DNA from: Psychroserpens sp.
GTDB taxonomy: Bacteria; Bacteroidota; Bacteroidia; Flavobacteriales; Flavobacteriaceae
DNA: 64,000 bases
Assembly: GCA_017643165.1 (NCBI GenBank)
Contig: JAEPNY010000005.1
Span: 122,409-186,408, forward strand
Direction: 5' to 3'
Position numbers and translations under genes: made by a program. Positions within the stretch are counted from its first letter, which is position 1; every line of letters starts with the position of its first letter. A model generated the notes under the pieces. It was given only the letters and a program-made list of their open reading frames with translations. It was not told the origin of the DNA and did not search any database. Below are positions 26,757 through 35,296 of this stretch, one piece after another.

Positions 26757-27548
26757 ATGAAGAAAAATTTCCTGTTATTAGTGCTTTGTGCGATGGTGTT
26801 TAGTTGTGGTTCTAAGAAAAAGATTGTCACCAAGAAAGATAAACGAAAGGAACGAACAGAAACTGTAACAACGACACCTAAAGTTCCGAGTAACCCAACT
26901 GAACCAAAATCAACGACGTTAAATGCAACAGAATTGTATATTCTGAATTACAAGGATATTGCAATGGAAGAGATGCGCAAATATAAAATTCCAGCAAGTA
27001 TTACATTGGCGCAAGGCATCTTAGAGTCAGGATCTGGCCGCGGACGACTATCGGTTGAAGCAAACAATCATTTCGGAATAAAATGTCACGGATGGAAAGG
27101 GAAAAAGATCTATCATGATGACGATAGGTCTCAAGAATGTTTCAGAAAATATAATAAAGCTGAAGCCTCGTTTGAAGATCATTCTAAATTTTTAACAACA
27201 CGAGGTCGCTATTCAAAATTATTTCAGCTAAGACAAGATGACTATAAAGGTTGGGCAAAAGGGTTACGAGCCGCAGGATATGCAACCGATAGAAAGTATC
27301 CTGAAAAACTTATAAGTTTAATAGAACGTTATGATCTAAGTGCGTATGATGACATGGTTTTGGGTAATAAAAGTAAGGCTGTCACTTCAGTTGAATCTGT
27401 TAGTTTAAATCATGTTGTGGTTAAAGGTGACACCTTATATTCACTGTCTAAACGCTATAATACCACAGTCGAAGAACTCAAGCGTTTAAATAATCTTCAA
27501 GATAATACGCTAGCCCTAGGTCAAATTCTCATAATCAAATCAAATTAA
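26757..27548 (+). CDS. Glucosaminidase-LysM lipoprotein
   Basis: Peptidoglycan hydrolase, 263 residues. Lipobox FSC with Cys17 follows the signal peptide; a basic linker ([15 protein letters not shown]) comes next. The glucosaminidase (FlgJ/LytG-type) domain (~55-195) has the general-acid Glu90 in [13 protein letters not shown] and [12 protein letters not shown]. The C-terminal LysM domain (~217-262) has [18 protein letters not shown]. It would cleave glycan strands from the inner face of the outer membrane or the periplasm. It lies between the desulfhydrase-like gene and hemL, with 5 and 1 base gaps, so the three form an operon. Confidence 0.88.
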   Translation: MKKNFLLLVLCAMVFSCGSKKKIVTKKDKRKERTETVTTTPKVPSNPTEPKSTTLNATELYILNYKDIAMEEMRKYKIPASITLAQGILESGSGRGRLSVEANNHFGIKCHGWKGKKIYHDDDRSQECFRKYNKAEASFEDHSKFLTTRGRYSKLFQLRQDDYKGWAKGLRAAGYATDRKYPEKLISLIERYDLSAYDDMVLGNKSKAVTSVESVSLNHVVVKGDTLYSLSKRYNTTVEELKRLNNLQDNTLALGQILIIKSN

Positions 27549-27549
27549 T

Positions 27550-28836
27550 ATGTTATATCAACGTAGCAGTGCATTATTTAAGGAGGCGGAACAGGTAATT
27601 CCTGGAGGTGTAAATTCTCCAGTACGTGCCTTTAAAGCTGTAGGTGGAACTCCAATCTTTGCGAAATCAGCAAAGGGAGCTTATGTCTATGATGAAGACG
27701 ATAATAGATATATAGATTATATCAATTCATGGGGACCTATGATTCTGGGTCATGCATATGAACCTGTTGTTAATGCAGTTATTGATAAGGCTAAAGATGG
27801 TACTTCGTTTGGTATGCCTACAGAAATTGAAACACAGATTGCTGAATTGGCGGTTTCAATGGTGCCGAACATAGACAAAATTCGATTTGTTAATTCTGGT
27901 ACTGAAGCTTGTATGAGTGCGGTTCGATTAGCAAGAGGATTTACCGGAAAGGAAAAGATTATAAAATTTGCTGGATGCTATCATGGACACAGTGATGCCT
28001 TTCTCATTCAAGCAGGAAGTGGTGCAGTCACTTTTGGAAGTCCTAATAGTCCAGGTGTTACCCAGGGAACAGCTAAGGATACGCTATTAGCTAGATATAA
28101 CGATTTAGGTCATGTGCAACAGCTTCTCGAAGCTAATCAGAATGAAGTAGCCTGTATTATATTAGAGCCAGTCGCAGGAAATATGGGATGTATTCCACCT
28201 GTTAACGGATTTTTAAAGGGCCTTAGACAACTCTGTGATGCTCATAATGTCTTGTTGATTTTTGATGAGGTTATGACTGGCTTTCGACTTGCGAAAGGTG
28301 GTGTGCAAGAATTATACGGAGTTGATGCTGATATTGTTTGCTTCGGAAAAGTAATTGGAGGAGGTTTGCCTGTTGGCGCATTTGCATCGAGAAACGAAAT
28401 CATGTCTCATTTGGCGCCTCTTGGGAATGTTTATCAGGCTGGAACATTGAGTGGTAATCCGCTAGCTATGGCAGCTGGATTAGCAATGTTAAGATCGATA
28501 AATGAAGATAGTGGTTTATTTAAAAGACTCGAAGAAAAGACAGCATATTTACATAAAGGGTGTGCTGAAGCTTTAAATACAAACAACATTACGCATACAA
28601 TAAACAGAGAAGGGTCTATGATATCCATTCATTTTGCAGAAGAAGCCGTAATTGATTTCGAGAGTTCTGCGAAAGGAAATAATGAAAGATTTAAGTCATT
28701 CTTTCATGGTATGTTGGAGCAAGGGATATATATTGCGCCAAGTGCGTTTGAAAGTTGGTTTATTACCGATGCCTTAACTTATGAGGATCTTGATGAAACG
28801 ATTCGAGCTGTCGAGACGATAGCGAAGTCTTTATAA
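27550..28836 (+). CDS. hemL: Glutamate-1-semialdehyde 2,1-aminomutase
   Basis: Converts glutamate-1-semialdehyde to 5-aminolevulinate, the C5 route to haem. The 428-residue length is normal. Seen: the N-terminal signature [14 protein letters not shown]-binding [27 protein letters not shown] and the PLP lysine Lys267 in [15 protein letters not shown]. The C-terminal part [19 protein letters not shown] is typical. It begins one base after the glucosaminidase stop and ends at a bidirectional terminator. Very secure. Confidence 0.97.
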   Translation: MLYQRSSALFKEAEQVIPGGVNSPVRAFKAVGGTPIFAKSAKGAYVYDEDDNRYIDYINSWGPMILGHAYEPVVNAVIDKAKDGTSFGMPTEIETQIAELAVSMVPNIDKIRFVNSGTEACMSAVRLARGFTGKEKIIKFAGCYHGHSDAFLIQAGSGAVTFGSPNSPGVTQGTAKDTLLARYNDLGHVQQLLEANQNEVACIILEPVAGNMGCIPPVNGFLKGLRQLCDAHNVLLIFDEVMTGFRLAKGGVQELYGVDADIVCFGKVIGGGLPVGAFASRNEIMSHLAPLGNVYQAGTLSGNPLAMAAGLAMLRSINEDSGLFKRLEEKTAYLHKGCAEALNTNNITHTINREGSMISIHFAEEAVIDFESSAKGNNERFKSFFHGMLEQGIYIAPSAFESWFITDALTYEDLDETIRAVETIAKSL

Positions 28837-28840
28837 ATAA

Positions 28841-28866
28841 AAAAGCGACTAATTTAAGTCGCTTTT
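28841..28866. terminator. Bidirectional terminator between hemL and a convergent small gene
   Basis: A perfect 10-bp stem (AAAAGCGACT at 28841-28850 with AGTCGCTTTT at 28857-28866) and a 6-base loop. A-rich and T-rich flanks allow it to work in both directions. Confidence 0.88.
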
Positions 28867-28869
28867 ATT

Positions 28870-29199
28870 TTATTCATCTCTGAAATTCTGCAAATATTTT
28901 TGATATTCTTCGTCTGTAAAAATATCTTTTAGTCTATTGTCTAAATGATTATTGATCTTTTTTAAGCGCTCATCATTAGCGCTCAAGTTTGCACTAATCT
29001 TTTTATAGGCAACGCCATATTCTTGTAAAGCTTCATAAACCGCCTGCATTTTATCCTGATCAAACTTTATGACTTTTCTTAGCTCTTTTGTTTTGGTATT
29101 AGCTTCAGCATTAATTTCTAAAGTGTTTTGAGCAAAAGTGTTTTGGCTGCTAATCAAAAAAGCGAACGCAAACAGGCACAGCGTAATTATTTTTTTCAT
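28870..29199 (-). CDS. Small secreted helical protein
   Basis: A 109-residue protein with signal peptide MKKIITLCLFAFAFLISSQNTFA. The mature part is charged and helical: KVIKFDQDKMQAVYEALQEY, then IFTDEEYQKYLQNF at the end. The layout (xLdQdQ... helix ... LTxEqxxkYL) resembles the secreted protein at 11.3 kb and the next gene, so these may be relatives of Spy/CpxP-like periplasmic proteins. The longer reading from 29262 adds 21 residues ahead of a clean signal peptide and is rejected. Function unknown. Confidence 0.7.
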   Translation of the reverse strand: MKKIITLCLFAFAFLISSQNTFAQNTLEINAEANTKTKELRKVIKFDQDKMQAVYEALQEYGVAYKKISANLSANDERLKKINNHLDNRLKDIFTDEEYQKYLQNFRDE

Positions 29200-29251
29200 C
29201 GTAATAGAATTGAAATAGTTCATTGAAGGATTAAAAGTAATCATTTTTATT

Positions 29252-29285
29252 AAAAAAAGCATCGATTTTTAAAAATCGATGCTTT
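29252..29285 (-). terminator. Terminator after the Spy-like gene
   Basis: A long inverted repeat, AAAGCATCGAT (29256-29266) pairing with ATCGATGCTTT (29275-29285), with an A/T palindromic loop. A T tract follows on the minus strand. Confidence 0.85.
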
Positions 29286-29307
29286 CTTGACTTACATGTA
29301 CTCAAGT

Positions 29308-29742
29308 TTATTGTTTCTCTTTCATTTTGTGCTTTCCTTTTCCATTATGATGACGTCTTGATTGCATTCTATCAAACTTCTCAAATTGTTCTTTTGTTAA
29401 AATGCTTTTCATTTGTTTTTTAACCTCAATCTGTGCATCTAATCTGGCATTCATCATCTCTAAGCGTTCTTCTTTAGTCAATTCTTCTTTTTTTGCAGGT
29501 CGCTGTGGTCGTTTTTCGAATTGTGCCAATAAAACTTCCTTAACCTGTGCTTGTTGCTTTTCATTCAGATCTAATGCAAGCGTCATTTTTTTAGTAGACA
29601 AAGTTGCTTGTTCTTCAGCGGATAGATCTTTCATCTTTTGTTTGCGCTCTTTTTTTGGAACGCGTTCTAGTTCTTTTGCTGACTCTTGTGCAATTCCTTG
29701 TAAAGTAAAAAGTGCTAGTGCAACTACAAATAATTTTTTCAT
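29308..29742 (-). CDS. Spy/CpxP-like secreted protein
   Basis: A 144-residue secreted protein with signal peptide MKKLFVVALALFTLQGIAQ. The mature protein is almost all Lys/Glu-rich helix. LDLNEKQQAQVKEVLL and KSILTKEQFEKFDRM match the paired L-x-Q helix motifs seen in Spy/CpxP-type and related DUF4890-like proteins. The tail is His/Lys-rich (RRHHNGKGKHKMKEK), which may bind metal. It sits just upstream of another small secreted protein on the same strand, but a terminator separates them. Role in envelope stress is an inference from the family. Confidence 0.75.
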   Translation of the reverse strand: MKKLFVVALALFTLQGIAQESAKELERVPKKERKQKMKDLSAEEQATLSTKKMTLALDLNEKQQAQVKEVLLAQFEKRPQRPAKKEELTKEERLEMMNARLDAQIEVKKQMKSILTKEQFEKFDRMQSRRHHNGKGKHKMKEKQ

Positions 29743-29835
29743 AATAGTTAAATTTTAATATTCTACGTTTTTAATTGATATAGCTTTGACATAAGAATTT
29801 TTAATTCGTTTAATCAGGTAATTCGATTTTAACCT

Positions 29836-31347
29836 CTAATTAACATTTTGTGCTTTCGCAATTAATTGAATCGTTGTTTCGTAAAGCGCTTTTTGTTCCA
29901 TTTTACTCTTTAGCCAAGCGTAAAAGCTCATCACAAAAATATCTTCTTGTCTTTCGTCAATCCATTCAAAGGAGTTTTCAACTTTTTCTTTGAACGAATC
30001 GGAGGTTACAATTTCTGGTTTCTTAAAATATAATTCTACTAAATTTATAAAAATAATTGCTCTTTCTTGCTTGATTTGAATTAAATAATTGGTGTATGAG
30101 CGTCTGAAGCTCAGTAATCTAGACTCCACTAAATCGAATTCTCCGATTTCAATGTATAGAATTATTTCAGCGATATTCTTTTTAATAATCCATTCCTTAC
30201 CTGCCTTTTCTATGTAGTATTTATCGGTGTGATAGAACTTCGAAAACATTGATTTAGCGTTCTTAAAATCTGAACGCTGCATGTAAAACATCACTAAGGC
30301 TAAGTGAATATCTAAAAGAGATTCTATATCTGAATGCTTGCTGTGTTTGATAGTCTCTAACAGTTCAATAGCCGCTTCTTGTTTATTAATGAAATTCAAA
30401 TTCAATCCGCGTAATAAAGCCAGTTTAAGTTTAAAAGTGGCAAAGTATTTTTTGCGTTGTTCTAACATTAACGCTTCCATTGTGTCTAGATAGGTCAACG
30501 ATTGATGAAATTTTTTATTTCTAAACAGTGTATTGGCGATCATATATACGACTTGAATATGATACACGGTCTGTTTTACCTTATGGTTTCTAGCTTTTAT
30601 TTTTTCGTATGTATTCAATAAAAACGGTTCAATCTTGAGGTAATCCTTAGTCACAAATGCTGAAAGACTCACAATAGTAATTAACTGATATAGCGATTTA
30701 AACGATAAGGATTCTGAAATATCAATTTTGTGTTCTTTAATGGTTTCATTCAATATAGTCTCAAAATCTACGACCTTTCCTTTGTAGGTCATCTCGCTTA
30801 ATGTTCGTCTGATTTTTGCATAGACAAGATTTAATTCTTCTTCTATGAAGTGCTGTTTTTGGTTTATTCTGAAATCAGAGATTAGTGTGTCAAGGTCAAG
30901 TGACGGTTGCAAATACGCATATTGAATTTTTGTATGAAAGATCTCATTCAGAATTGGAAATAGATGATGCTCTTTCGCTAATTTTTCGGCCTTATCTAAA
31001 ATCTGATATGCGATCATTGGCTGATTATGAATGAGAAACGTTCGTGATGCCAATATGTATTTAATAATCTGCATATCTATAGAATTCTCTTCTTCTAAAT
31101 TTAGATTTGCAATAAAATCGATAAGTGATTGGTATAGTCGTTTACGAAGCGCATGATAAGCATCTTTACTTTTGGAATTATATAATTGCTGAAACATCTC
31201 TTTTGAACTTAGATCGTCTTCTATCAAAAGTTTAAACAGTTCAATGTTTTTAGTGTCAGAGCGTTTGTTCTTCCTCTCTAAATAATTTATGAATCGTTGT
31301 TGGTCTTCGTTTGAAAGTGTATGCGCAATAGCATTTAAATCTGTCAT
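29836..31347 (-). CDS. Large helical-repeat (TPR-like) cytoplasmic protein of unknown function
   Basis: A 503-residue protein without signal peptide or membrane segment. It is helical throughout, with repeat-like helix pairs such as AYQILDKAEKLAKEHHLFP, HQSLTYLDTMEAL, AIELLETIKHSKHS and LVMFYMQRSDFKNAKSMF that look like degenerate TPR units. The N-terminus (LSNEDQQRFINYLERKNKRSDTKN) recurs in flavobacterial hypotheticals, from memory. I cannot assign a function. It has its own upstream region and is not closely linked to neighbours on either side. Confidence 0.75.
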   Translation of the reverse strand: MTDLNAIAHTLSNEDQQRFINYLERKNKRSDTKNIELFKLLIEDDLSSKEMFQQLYNSKSKDAYHALRKRLYQSLIDFIANLNLEEENSIDMQIIKYILASRTFLIHNQPMIAYQILDKAEKLAKEHHLFPILNEIFHTKIQYAYLQPSLDLDTLISDFRINQKQHFIEEELNLVYAKIRRTLSEMTYKGKVVDFETILNETIKEHKIDISESLSFKSLYQLITIVSLSAFVTKDYLKIEPFLLNTYEKIKARNHKVKQTVYHIQVVYMIANTLFRNKKFHQSLTYLDTMEALMLEQRKKYFATFKLKLALLRGLNLNFINKQEAAIELLETIKHSKHSDIESLLDIHLALVMFYMQRSDFKNAKSMFSKFYHTDKYYIEKAGKEWIIKKNIAEIILYIEIGEFDLVESRLLSFRRSYTNYLIQIKQERAIIFINLVELYFKKPEIVTSDSFKEKVENSFEWIDERQEDIFVMSFYAWLKSKMEQKALYETTIQLIAKAQNVN

Positions 31348-31498
31348 TTAATCGTCAGTGATATTCAGTTAAAAACAATATTTATCATATAAATATAGGT
31401 AATTACTCAAAATATATCGTCAGTAATTATGAGTTATTGTATTTTTTTCTGCTACGATCTACAGCACCTTTGTATCATAATCATCAAAAACAAAACTT

Positions 31499-31663
31499 AT
31501 GAAAGCTCAGGATTATTTAAAGATATCGGCGTTTATAGTAGCTATGGCTGTGATCATCGTTTTCTCTGATCAGATTCAGGATTATATCGTTACGAATTAC
31601 AATCAGTATGTAGAAACATTGGCAAGCAAAACAATTGCTTCGAATAATCTTAATGGTTTTTAA
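31499..31663 (+). CDS. Small single-pass membrane protein (54 aa)
   Basis: A short ORF starting MKAQDYLKISAFIVAMAVII and ending SNNLNGF, with one hydrophobic segment (ISAFIVAMAVIIVF, ~9-22) followed by a polar tail. Its stop is one base before the ATG of the next membrane-protein gene (TAAGATG), the spacing expected of a coupled operon, and it begins ~150 bases after the preceding divergent gene. No family recognised. It may be part of the membrane-protein run that follows. Confidence 0.55.
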   Translation: MKAQDYLKISAFIVAMAVIIVFSDQIQDYIVTNYNQYVETLASKTIASNNLNGF

Positions 31664-31664
31664 G

Positions 31665-32132
31665 ATGAAGATCAAACAAGTCAATACTGCTTTTCTAGTA
31701 ACGCTAGGTGTTTCGATTGTAGTGTTTGTTTATTTGGTATTTCTGGGATATGATGACATAAAGACGCTAAAGGATATTGTCAAGATTATAGCATCAATTC
31801 TGTTTCCTATTCCATTATTGTTCTTTGTAAGATTTTTACTTATAGAACACTTTCTGCCGAAGAATTCCGATGCGTACAAACGAAAACATCAAAAACCTGC
31901 AACATTGCTACTCATACTAACCGTCATAGTATGTGTTTTCTCAATGCAGTTTCTAGAATGGATAAGCGGTCAAAAATTAGAAGATCATCTCATTTTTGCT
32001 CACTTGATCAATTCAACGAGTATAAGTAGCTATGTGTTAAACTATGTTTTATATAACAACTTGAGAGTCAATGGTATTTTAAGTGGTGTGCTACTCTCAT
32101 TGGCAATACATGTCTTTTTTCTCACTGCTTAA
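31665..32132 (+). CDS. Small multi-pass membrane protein
   Basis: A 155-residue integral membrane protein with about four hydrophobic helices (AFLVTLGVSIVVFVYLVFLG, IASILFPIPLLFFVRFLLI, ATLLLILTVIVCVFSMQFLEW and the C-terminal ILSGVLLSLAIHVFFL). I recognise no family. The ATG at 31665 is preferred to upstream starts because it sits right after the 54-residue ORF. It may be co-transcribed with the next gene 33 bases on. Confidence 0.65.
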   Translation: MKIKQVNTAFLVTLGVSIVVFVYLVFLGYDDIKTLKDIVKIIASILFPIPLLFFVRFLLIEHFLPKNSDAYKRKHQKPATLLLILTVIVCVFSMQFLEWISGQKLEDHLIFAHLINSTSISSYVLNYVLYNNLRVNGILSGVLLSLAIHVFFLTA

Positions 32133-32165
32133 TCAAATTAGTAAAATCATCAAAAAATTTAAATT

Positions 32166-32648
32166 ATGAATCCAATTATGCAACCTCCAAAACCAAGATT
32201 AAATGCTAATAAAAGAGAACTTTTATTTACATTTCAATCCATTATTGTCACCAGTCTATTGGCCTTTACCGCTATTGCTTTTTTCTTTCACTTTAATCTA
32301 AGAATTGAAAAGGGAATTAAAGTAATCTTCGCGCCATTTTTATCGGTCGTTCCTTTATTATTCATTTTATCCATCTTAAGGGATCTTCGGAAAGGATTTA
32401 AGGAAGGGAATTACTCAAAAGACGAAATCCTAAAATTTTGCCTTATTACGTTAGGAATAACGGCCTTGTTTACAGGGATTACCTATTTGCTTTCCAAAAT
32501 TGACGCCCTCGAAATATTACTTGCCGCTATCATGGCGATACTGAGTATCGTATTCTTTAGTCGAAGTAAGATTAAGGATATTTTAGGGATGAGTATTATA
32601 ACTGGTATAGCAGAAGGTGTTATCGTTTATATGATCTTTTTGTTTTGA
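32166..32648 (+). CDS. Small multi-pass membrane protein
   Basis: A 160-residue membrane protein with four or five hydrophobic segments (IIVTSLLAFTAIAFFFHF, FAPFLSVVPLLFILSIL, FCLITLGITALFTGITYLL, ILLAAIMAILSIVFF and a C-terminal one). A short Pro-rich N-terminus (NPIMQPPKPRLN) and a cytoplasmic basic loop RDLRKGFKEGNYSKDE are also visible. No family recognised. A hairpin follows it, so the next gene may have its own promoter. Confidence 0.65.
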   Translation: MNPIMQPPKPRLNANKRELLFTFQSIIVTSLLAFTAIAFFFHFNLRIEKGIKVIFAPFLSVVPLLFILSILRDLRKGFKEGNYSKDEILKFCLITLGITALFTGITYLLSKIDALEILLAAIMAILSIVFFSRSKIKDILGMSIITGIAEGVIVYMIFLF

Positions 32649-32666
32649 TGATTGGTTATGTACCCT

Positions 32667-32698
32667 AAGCCCTTCGGAATAATCAAACTGAAGGGCTT
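32667..32698 (+). terminator. Probable terminator hairpin
   Basis: Nine-bp stem AAGCCCTTC (32667-32675) with GAAGGGCTT (32690-32698) and a 14-base loop, followed by TTAAATT. The T tract is weak, so termination may be partial. Confidence 0.6.
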
Positions 32699-32712
32699 TA
32701 AATTAAAATGAT

Positions 32713-33408
32713 ATGAAAACAAGACTTACAAAATACTTAAGTGATTTTTCAAATCTGAAACTCAATCGACCGATTTCAGACCGCGTTCGCTTTTTAGAAA
32801 TAATTGCCGTTGTTTTGACTGGCGCAGGTAAGTTTATATTCATGGACTATCTGAATTGGCGACTACCTTTTGTCGTTGTAGCAATCATAGCTTGGTTAAG
32901 CTATGTGCTCTATCGTTATAAGAAGGATCAGCGCGTCTTGAAGGATTGGGGATTTAGACGAGATAATTTTAAAAAAGTAATCTTCTTAATGCTGCCTTTT
33001 ACTAGCATTTCCATTGTGTCATTTTTTATTATCGGTTATTATCAAAACACCATAAATTTATCATGGCATATTATTCCCTTGTTAATTACGTATCCTATTT
33101 GGGGAACAATTCAACAGTTTTTAACGATCGGTTTAGTGGCAGGGAATCTCAGTACTTTAAAATGTATTAAGTTAAAGCGATTTGCAGTTATTTTATTTAC
33201 AGCGATTCTATTTTCCTTAGTACACTATCCTTCAACTTGGCTATTAATAGGAACATTTATCTTAGCTTTAGTCTATGGCTATTACTACTTGAGATCAAAA
33301 AATTTATATGTTTTAGGTATTTTACACGGATGGTTAGGTGCTTTATTTTATTATACAGTAGTCGATCAAGATCCTTTTGCCGACATTTTTTTACACTATT
33401 TTAATTAA
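32713..33408 (+). CDS. CPBP-like intramembrane protein with degenerate catalytic motif
   Basis: A 231-residue membrane protein resembling CPBP/Abi (CAAX-prenyl protease and bacteriocin-processing) enzymes. Late motifs are present: FSLVHYPST with His171 and VLGILHGWLGAL with His205. The first catalytic motif, normally EExxxR, reads WGTIQQFLTIGLVAG, with Gln134-Gln135 in place of the two Glu and no Arg. It may therefore be a non-catalytic relative or a variant subgroup with a changed mechanism. It stands 9 bases before the DUF2157 gene and likely shares its transcript. Confidence 0.7.
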   Translation: MKTRLTKYLSDFSNLKLNRPISDRVRFLEIIAVVLTGAGKFIFMDYLNWRLPFVVVAIIAWLSYVLYRYKKDQRVLKDWGFRRDNFKKVIFLMLPFTSISIVSFFIIGYYQNTINLSWHIIPLLITYPIWGTIQQFLTIGLVAGNLSTLKCIKLKRFAVILFTAILFSLVHYPSTWLLIGTFILALVYGYYYLRSKNLYVLGILHGWLGALFYYTVVDQDPFADIFLHYFN

Positions 33409-33417
33409 TATTACATA

Positions 33418-34692
33418 ATGAGCAAGATCATAAAAGAACTACCAGAATTAGTTGAGCAAAATGTAATTTCTAAAGAAGTCGCCACCAAAATCGAACACTA
33501 TTATTTGGATAAACAGAGCGAGTCACCTAATCGCCTAGTTTCTGTATTTGGTGTTTTGGGAGCATTACTCATTGGTTTAGGAATTATACTAATTTTAGCT
33601 CACAATTGGGATAGTTTTAACCGAACGATAAAAACCATATTTGCCTTCTTACCGTTGGTTATCGGGCAACTTTTTGCGGGCTACACAATAGCCAAGAAAA
33701 AAAGTAAAGCTTGGAGAGAGAGCACAGGGACATTCCTGTTTTGTGCGATTGGCTCAAGTATTTCACTTGTAAGTCAAATTTATAATATACCAGGCAATCT
33801 CGGAGATTTTATATTAACATGGACATTATTAGCTCTTCCTGTAATCTATTTGTTGAGGTCTAATGTGCTAGCGATATTGTGCTTAACCAGTGTAACCTAT
33901 TATGCCGTAGAAGTAGGATACGCTTATTACGATAATGAGCAAACACCTTGGCTCTATCTCTTAGTTTTAGCAGCAATGATTCCTCATTACTTAAAATTAT
34001 TAAAAGCGCAAGCAGAAGCAAATATCACTTCAATTTTCAATTGGCTTTACCCATTAAGTTTGATTATTGTCATAGGGTCGTTTGTTAAATCTAATGAAGA
34101 ACTTGGGTTCTTGATTTATTTGTTGTTATTCAGTCTTTACTATGGGATTGGAAAGATTCCGTTTTTTGAGAACCAAAAATTAAGACGCAACGGCTACGTC
34201 ATCTTTGGCTCCTTAGGAATCATTATTATGCTATTAATGATGAGTTTTGATGATTTTTGGTTCATGCAGGATTTTACTTTTAATACTCAAGAAACCTATA
34301 TAGCGATTGTGTTATTTATTGTAAATACGATCATTTTATTGCGATCGTTTCAAATGAAATATAATTCGTCATTTAACCTTTTTCAATATGTGTTTATCAT
34401 TTTTACATTTATCTACTTCTTCGGATTTCATGTTTCGATCATAGGTCCGATTTTAGTCAATCTCATTATCTTAATCTTAGGCGTAACTACAATTAAAATT
34501 GGATCTGATAAGTTTCATTTTGGGATTTTAAATTACGGTCTTTTAATAATTACAGCGTTGGTAATTTGTAGGTTTTTTGATACCAATATGAGTTTTGTTA
34601 TTCGAGGGTTATTGTTTGTAATTGTTGGTGTAGGATTCTTTCTTGCCAATTATTTAATGCTTAAAAAGCGTAAATCCATATCAAAATCTTGA
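33418..34692 (+). CDS. DUF2157 multi-pass membrane protein
   Basis: A 424-residue membrane protein. The N-terminal cytoplasmic helical part (IIKELPELVEQNVISKEVATKI) leads into LVSVFGVLGALLIGLGIILILAHNWDSF, a hallmark of DUF2157. About ten further hydrophobic segments follow. DUF2157 genes often precede a GDYXXLXY gene, and that partner is present 4 bases downstream. No molecular function is established. Confidence 0.85.
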   Translation: MSKIIKELPELVEQNVISKEVATKIEHYYLDKQSESPNRLVSVFGVLGALLIGLGIILILAHNWDSFNRTIKTIFAFLPLVIGQLFAGYTIAKKKSKAWRESTGTFLFCAIGSSISLVSQIYNIPGNLGDFILTWTLLALPVIYLLRSNVLAILCLTSVTYYAVEVGYAYYDNEQTPWLYLLVLAAMIPHYLKLLKAQAEANITSIFNWLYPLSLIIVIGSFVKSNEELGFLIYLLLFSLYYGIGKIPFFENQKLRRNGYVIFGSLGIIIMLLMMSFDDFWFMQDFTFNTQETYIAIVLFIVNTIILLRSFQMKYNSSFNLFQYVFIIFTFIYFFGFHVSIIGPILVNLIILILGVTTIKIGSDKFHFGILNYGLLIITALVICRFFDTNMSFVIRGLLFVIVGVGFFLANYLMLKKRKSISKS

Positions 34693-34696
34693 CATC

Positions 34697-35254
34697 ATGA
34701 AAACAGTTCACATTGTTATACTTTTTATTCTTGTAGCATTGGTACAACTTGCGATACCAACTCAAATGATCATGAACAGAGAATCAATACTTAATAATGG
34801 TCAGGCATTTAAATTTAAAACTGTGCCTATTGACCCGTCTAATCCATTTAAGGGAAAGTATATTAGTTTAAATTATGCTAATGAGCGCGTAAAGACGAGC
34901 ACTCTAAATTTAAAGCGAGGTCAAGAGATCTATATTGTTTTTGAATTGGATAGTCTTGGATTCGTGCAACCTACTGATGCTGTAATAGAAGCGCCTAGCA
35001 CTGGTTATTATGTTAAAGCAAAGGCACAATATTACGATTATGATAACAAAAGGATGCTTTACTTTAATTATCCGTTTGATGAGTTTTATATGAATGAAAA
35101 TAAAGCTTATGAAGCTGAAATGGCGTACAGGGAAGCACAATTTGACTCATTGCCTAACAATGCGTACGCATTGGTTTACATAAAGAATGGTGAAGCAGTA
35201 CTCGATAATGTTTTTATAAATGACATTCCGATTATTGAATATATCAAGGAATGA
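34697..35254 (+). CDS. GDYXXLXY domain protein
   Basis: A 185-residue protein with one N-terminal hydrophobic anchor (VHIVILFILVALVQLAIPT) and a likely periplasmic or external domain. The family motif xGDYxxLxY reads FKGKYISLNY (residues 51-60), so the Asp is replaced by Lys while Gly, Tyr, Leu and Tyr stay. It follows the DUF2157 gene by 4 bases, the usual partnership for this family. Function unknown; the pair is probably a membrane complex. Confidence 0.82.
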   Translation: MKTVHIVILFILVALVQLAIPTQMIMNRESILNNGQAFKFKTVPIDPSNPFKGKYISLNYANERVKTSTLNLKRGQEIYIVFELDSLGFVQPTDAVIEAPSTGYYVKAKAQYYDYDNKRMLYFNYPFDEFYMNENKAYEAEMAYREAQFDSLPNNAYALVYIKNGEAVLDNVFINDIPIIEYIKE

Positions 35255-35264
35255 TACTTTTAAT

Positions 35265-35272
35265 TAACTTTG
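35265..35272 (+). promoter_or_regulatory. -7 promoter element for the M49-like peptidase gene
   Basis: TAACTTTG matches TAnnTTTG and lies 24 bases upstream of the ATG at 35297. It overlaps the in-frame TTG at 35270, which therefore is not a likely start. Confidence 0.55.
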
Positions 35273-35296
35273 AGAAAACCATTAAACATAATCCTA

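Noticed and set aside
29199-29262. Upstream start for the small secreted protein at 28870
   Set aside because: The additional 21 residues precede a complete signal peptide and cross into the terminator of the gene behind it.
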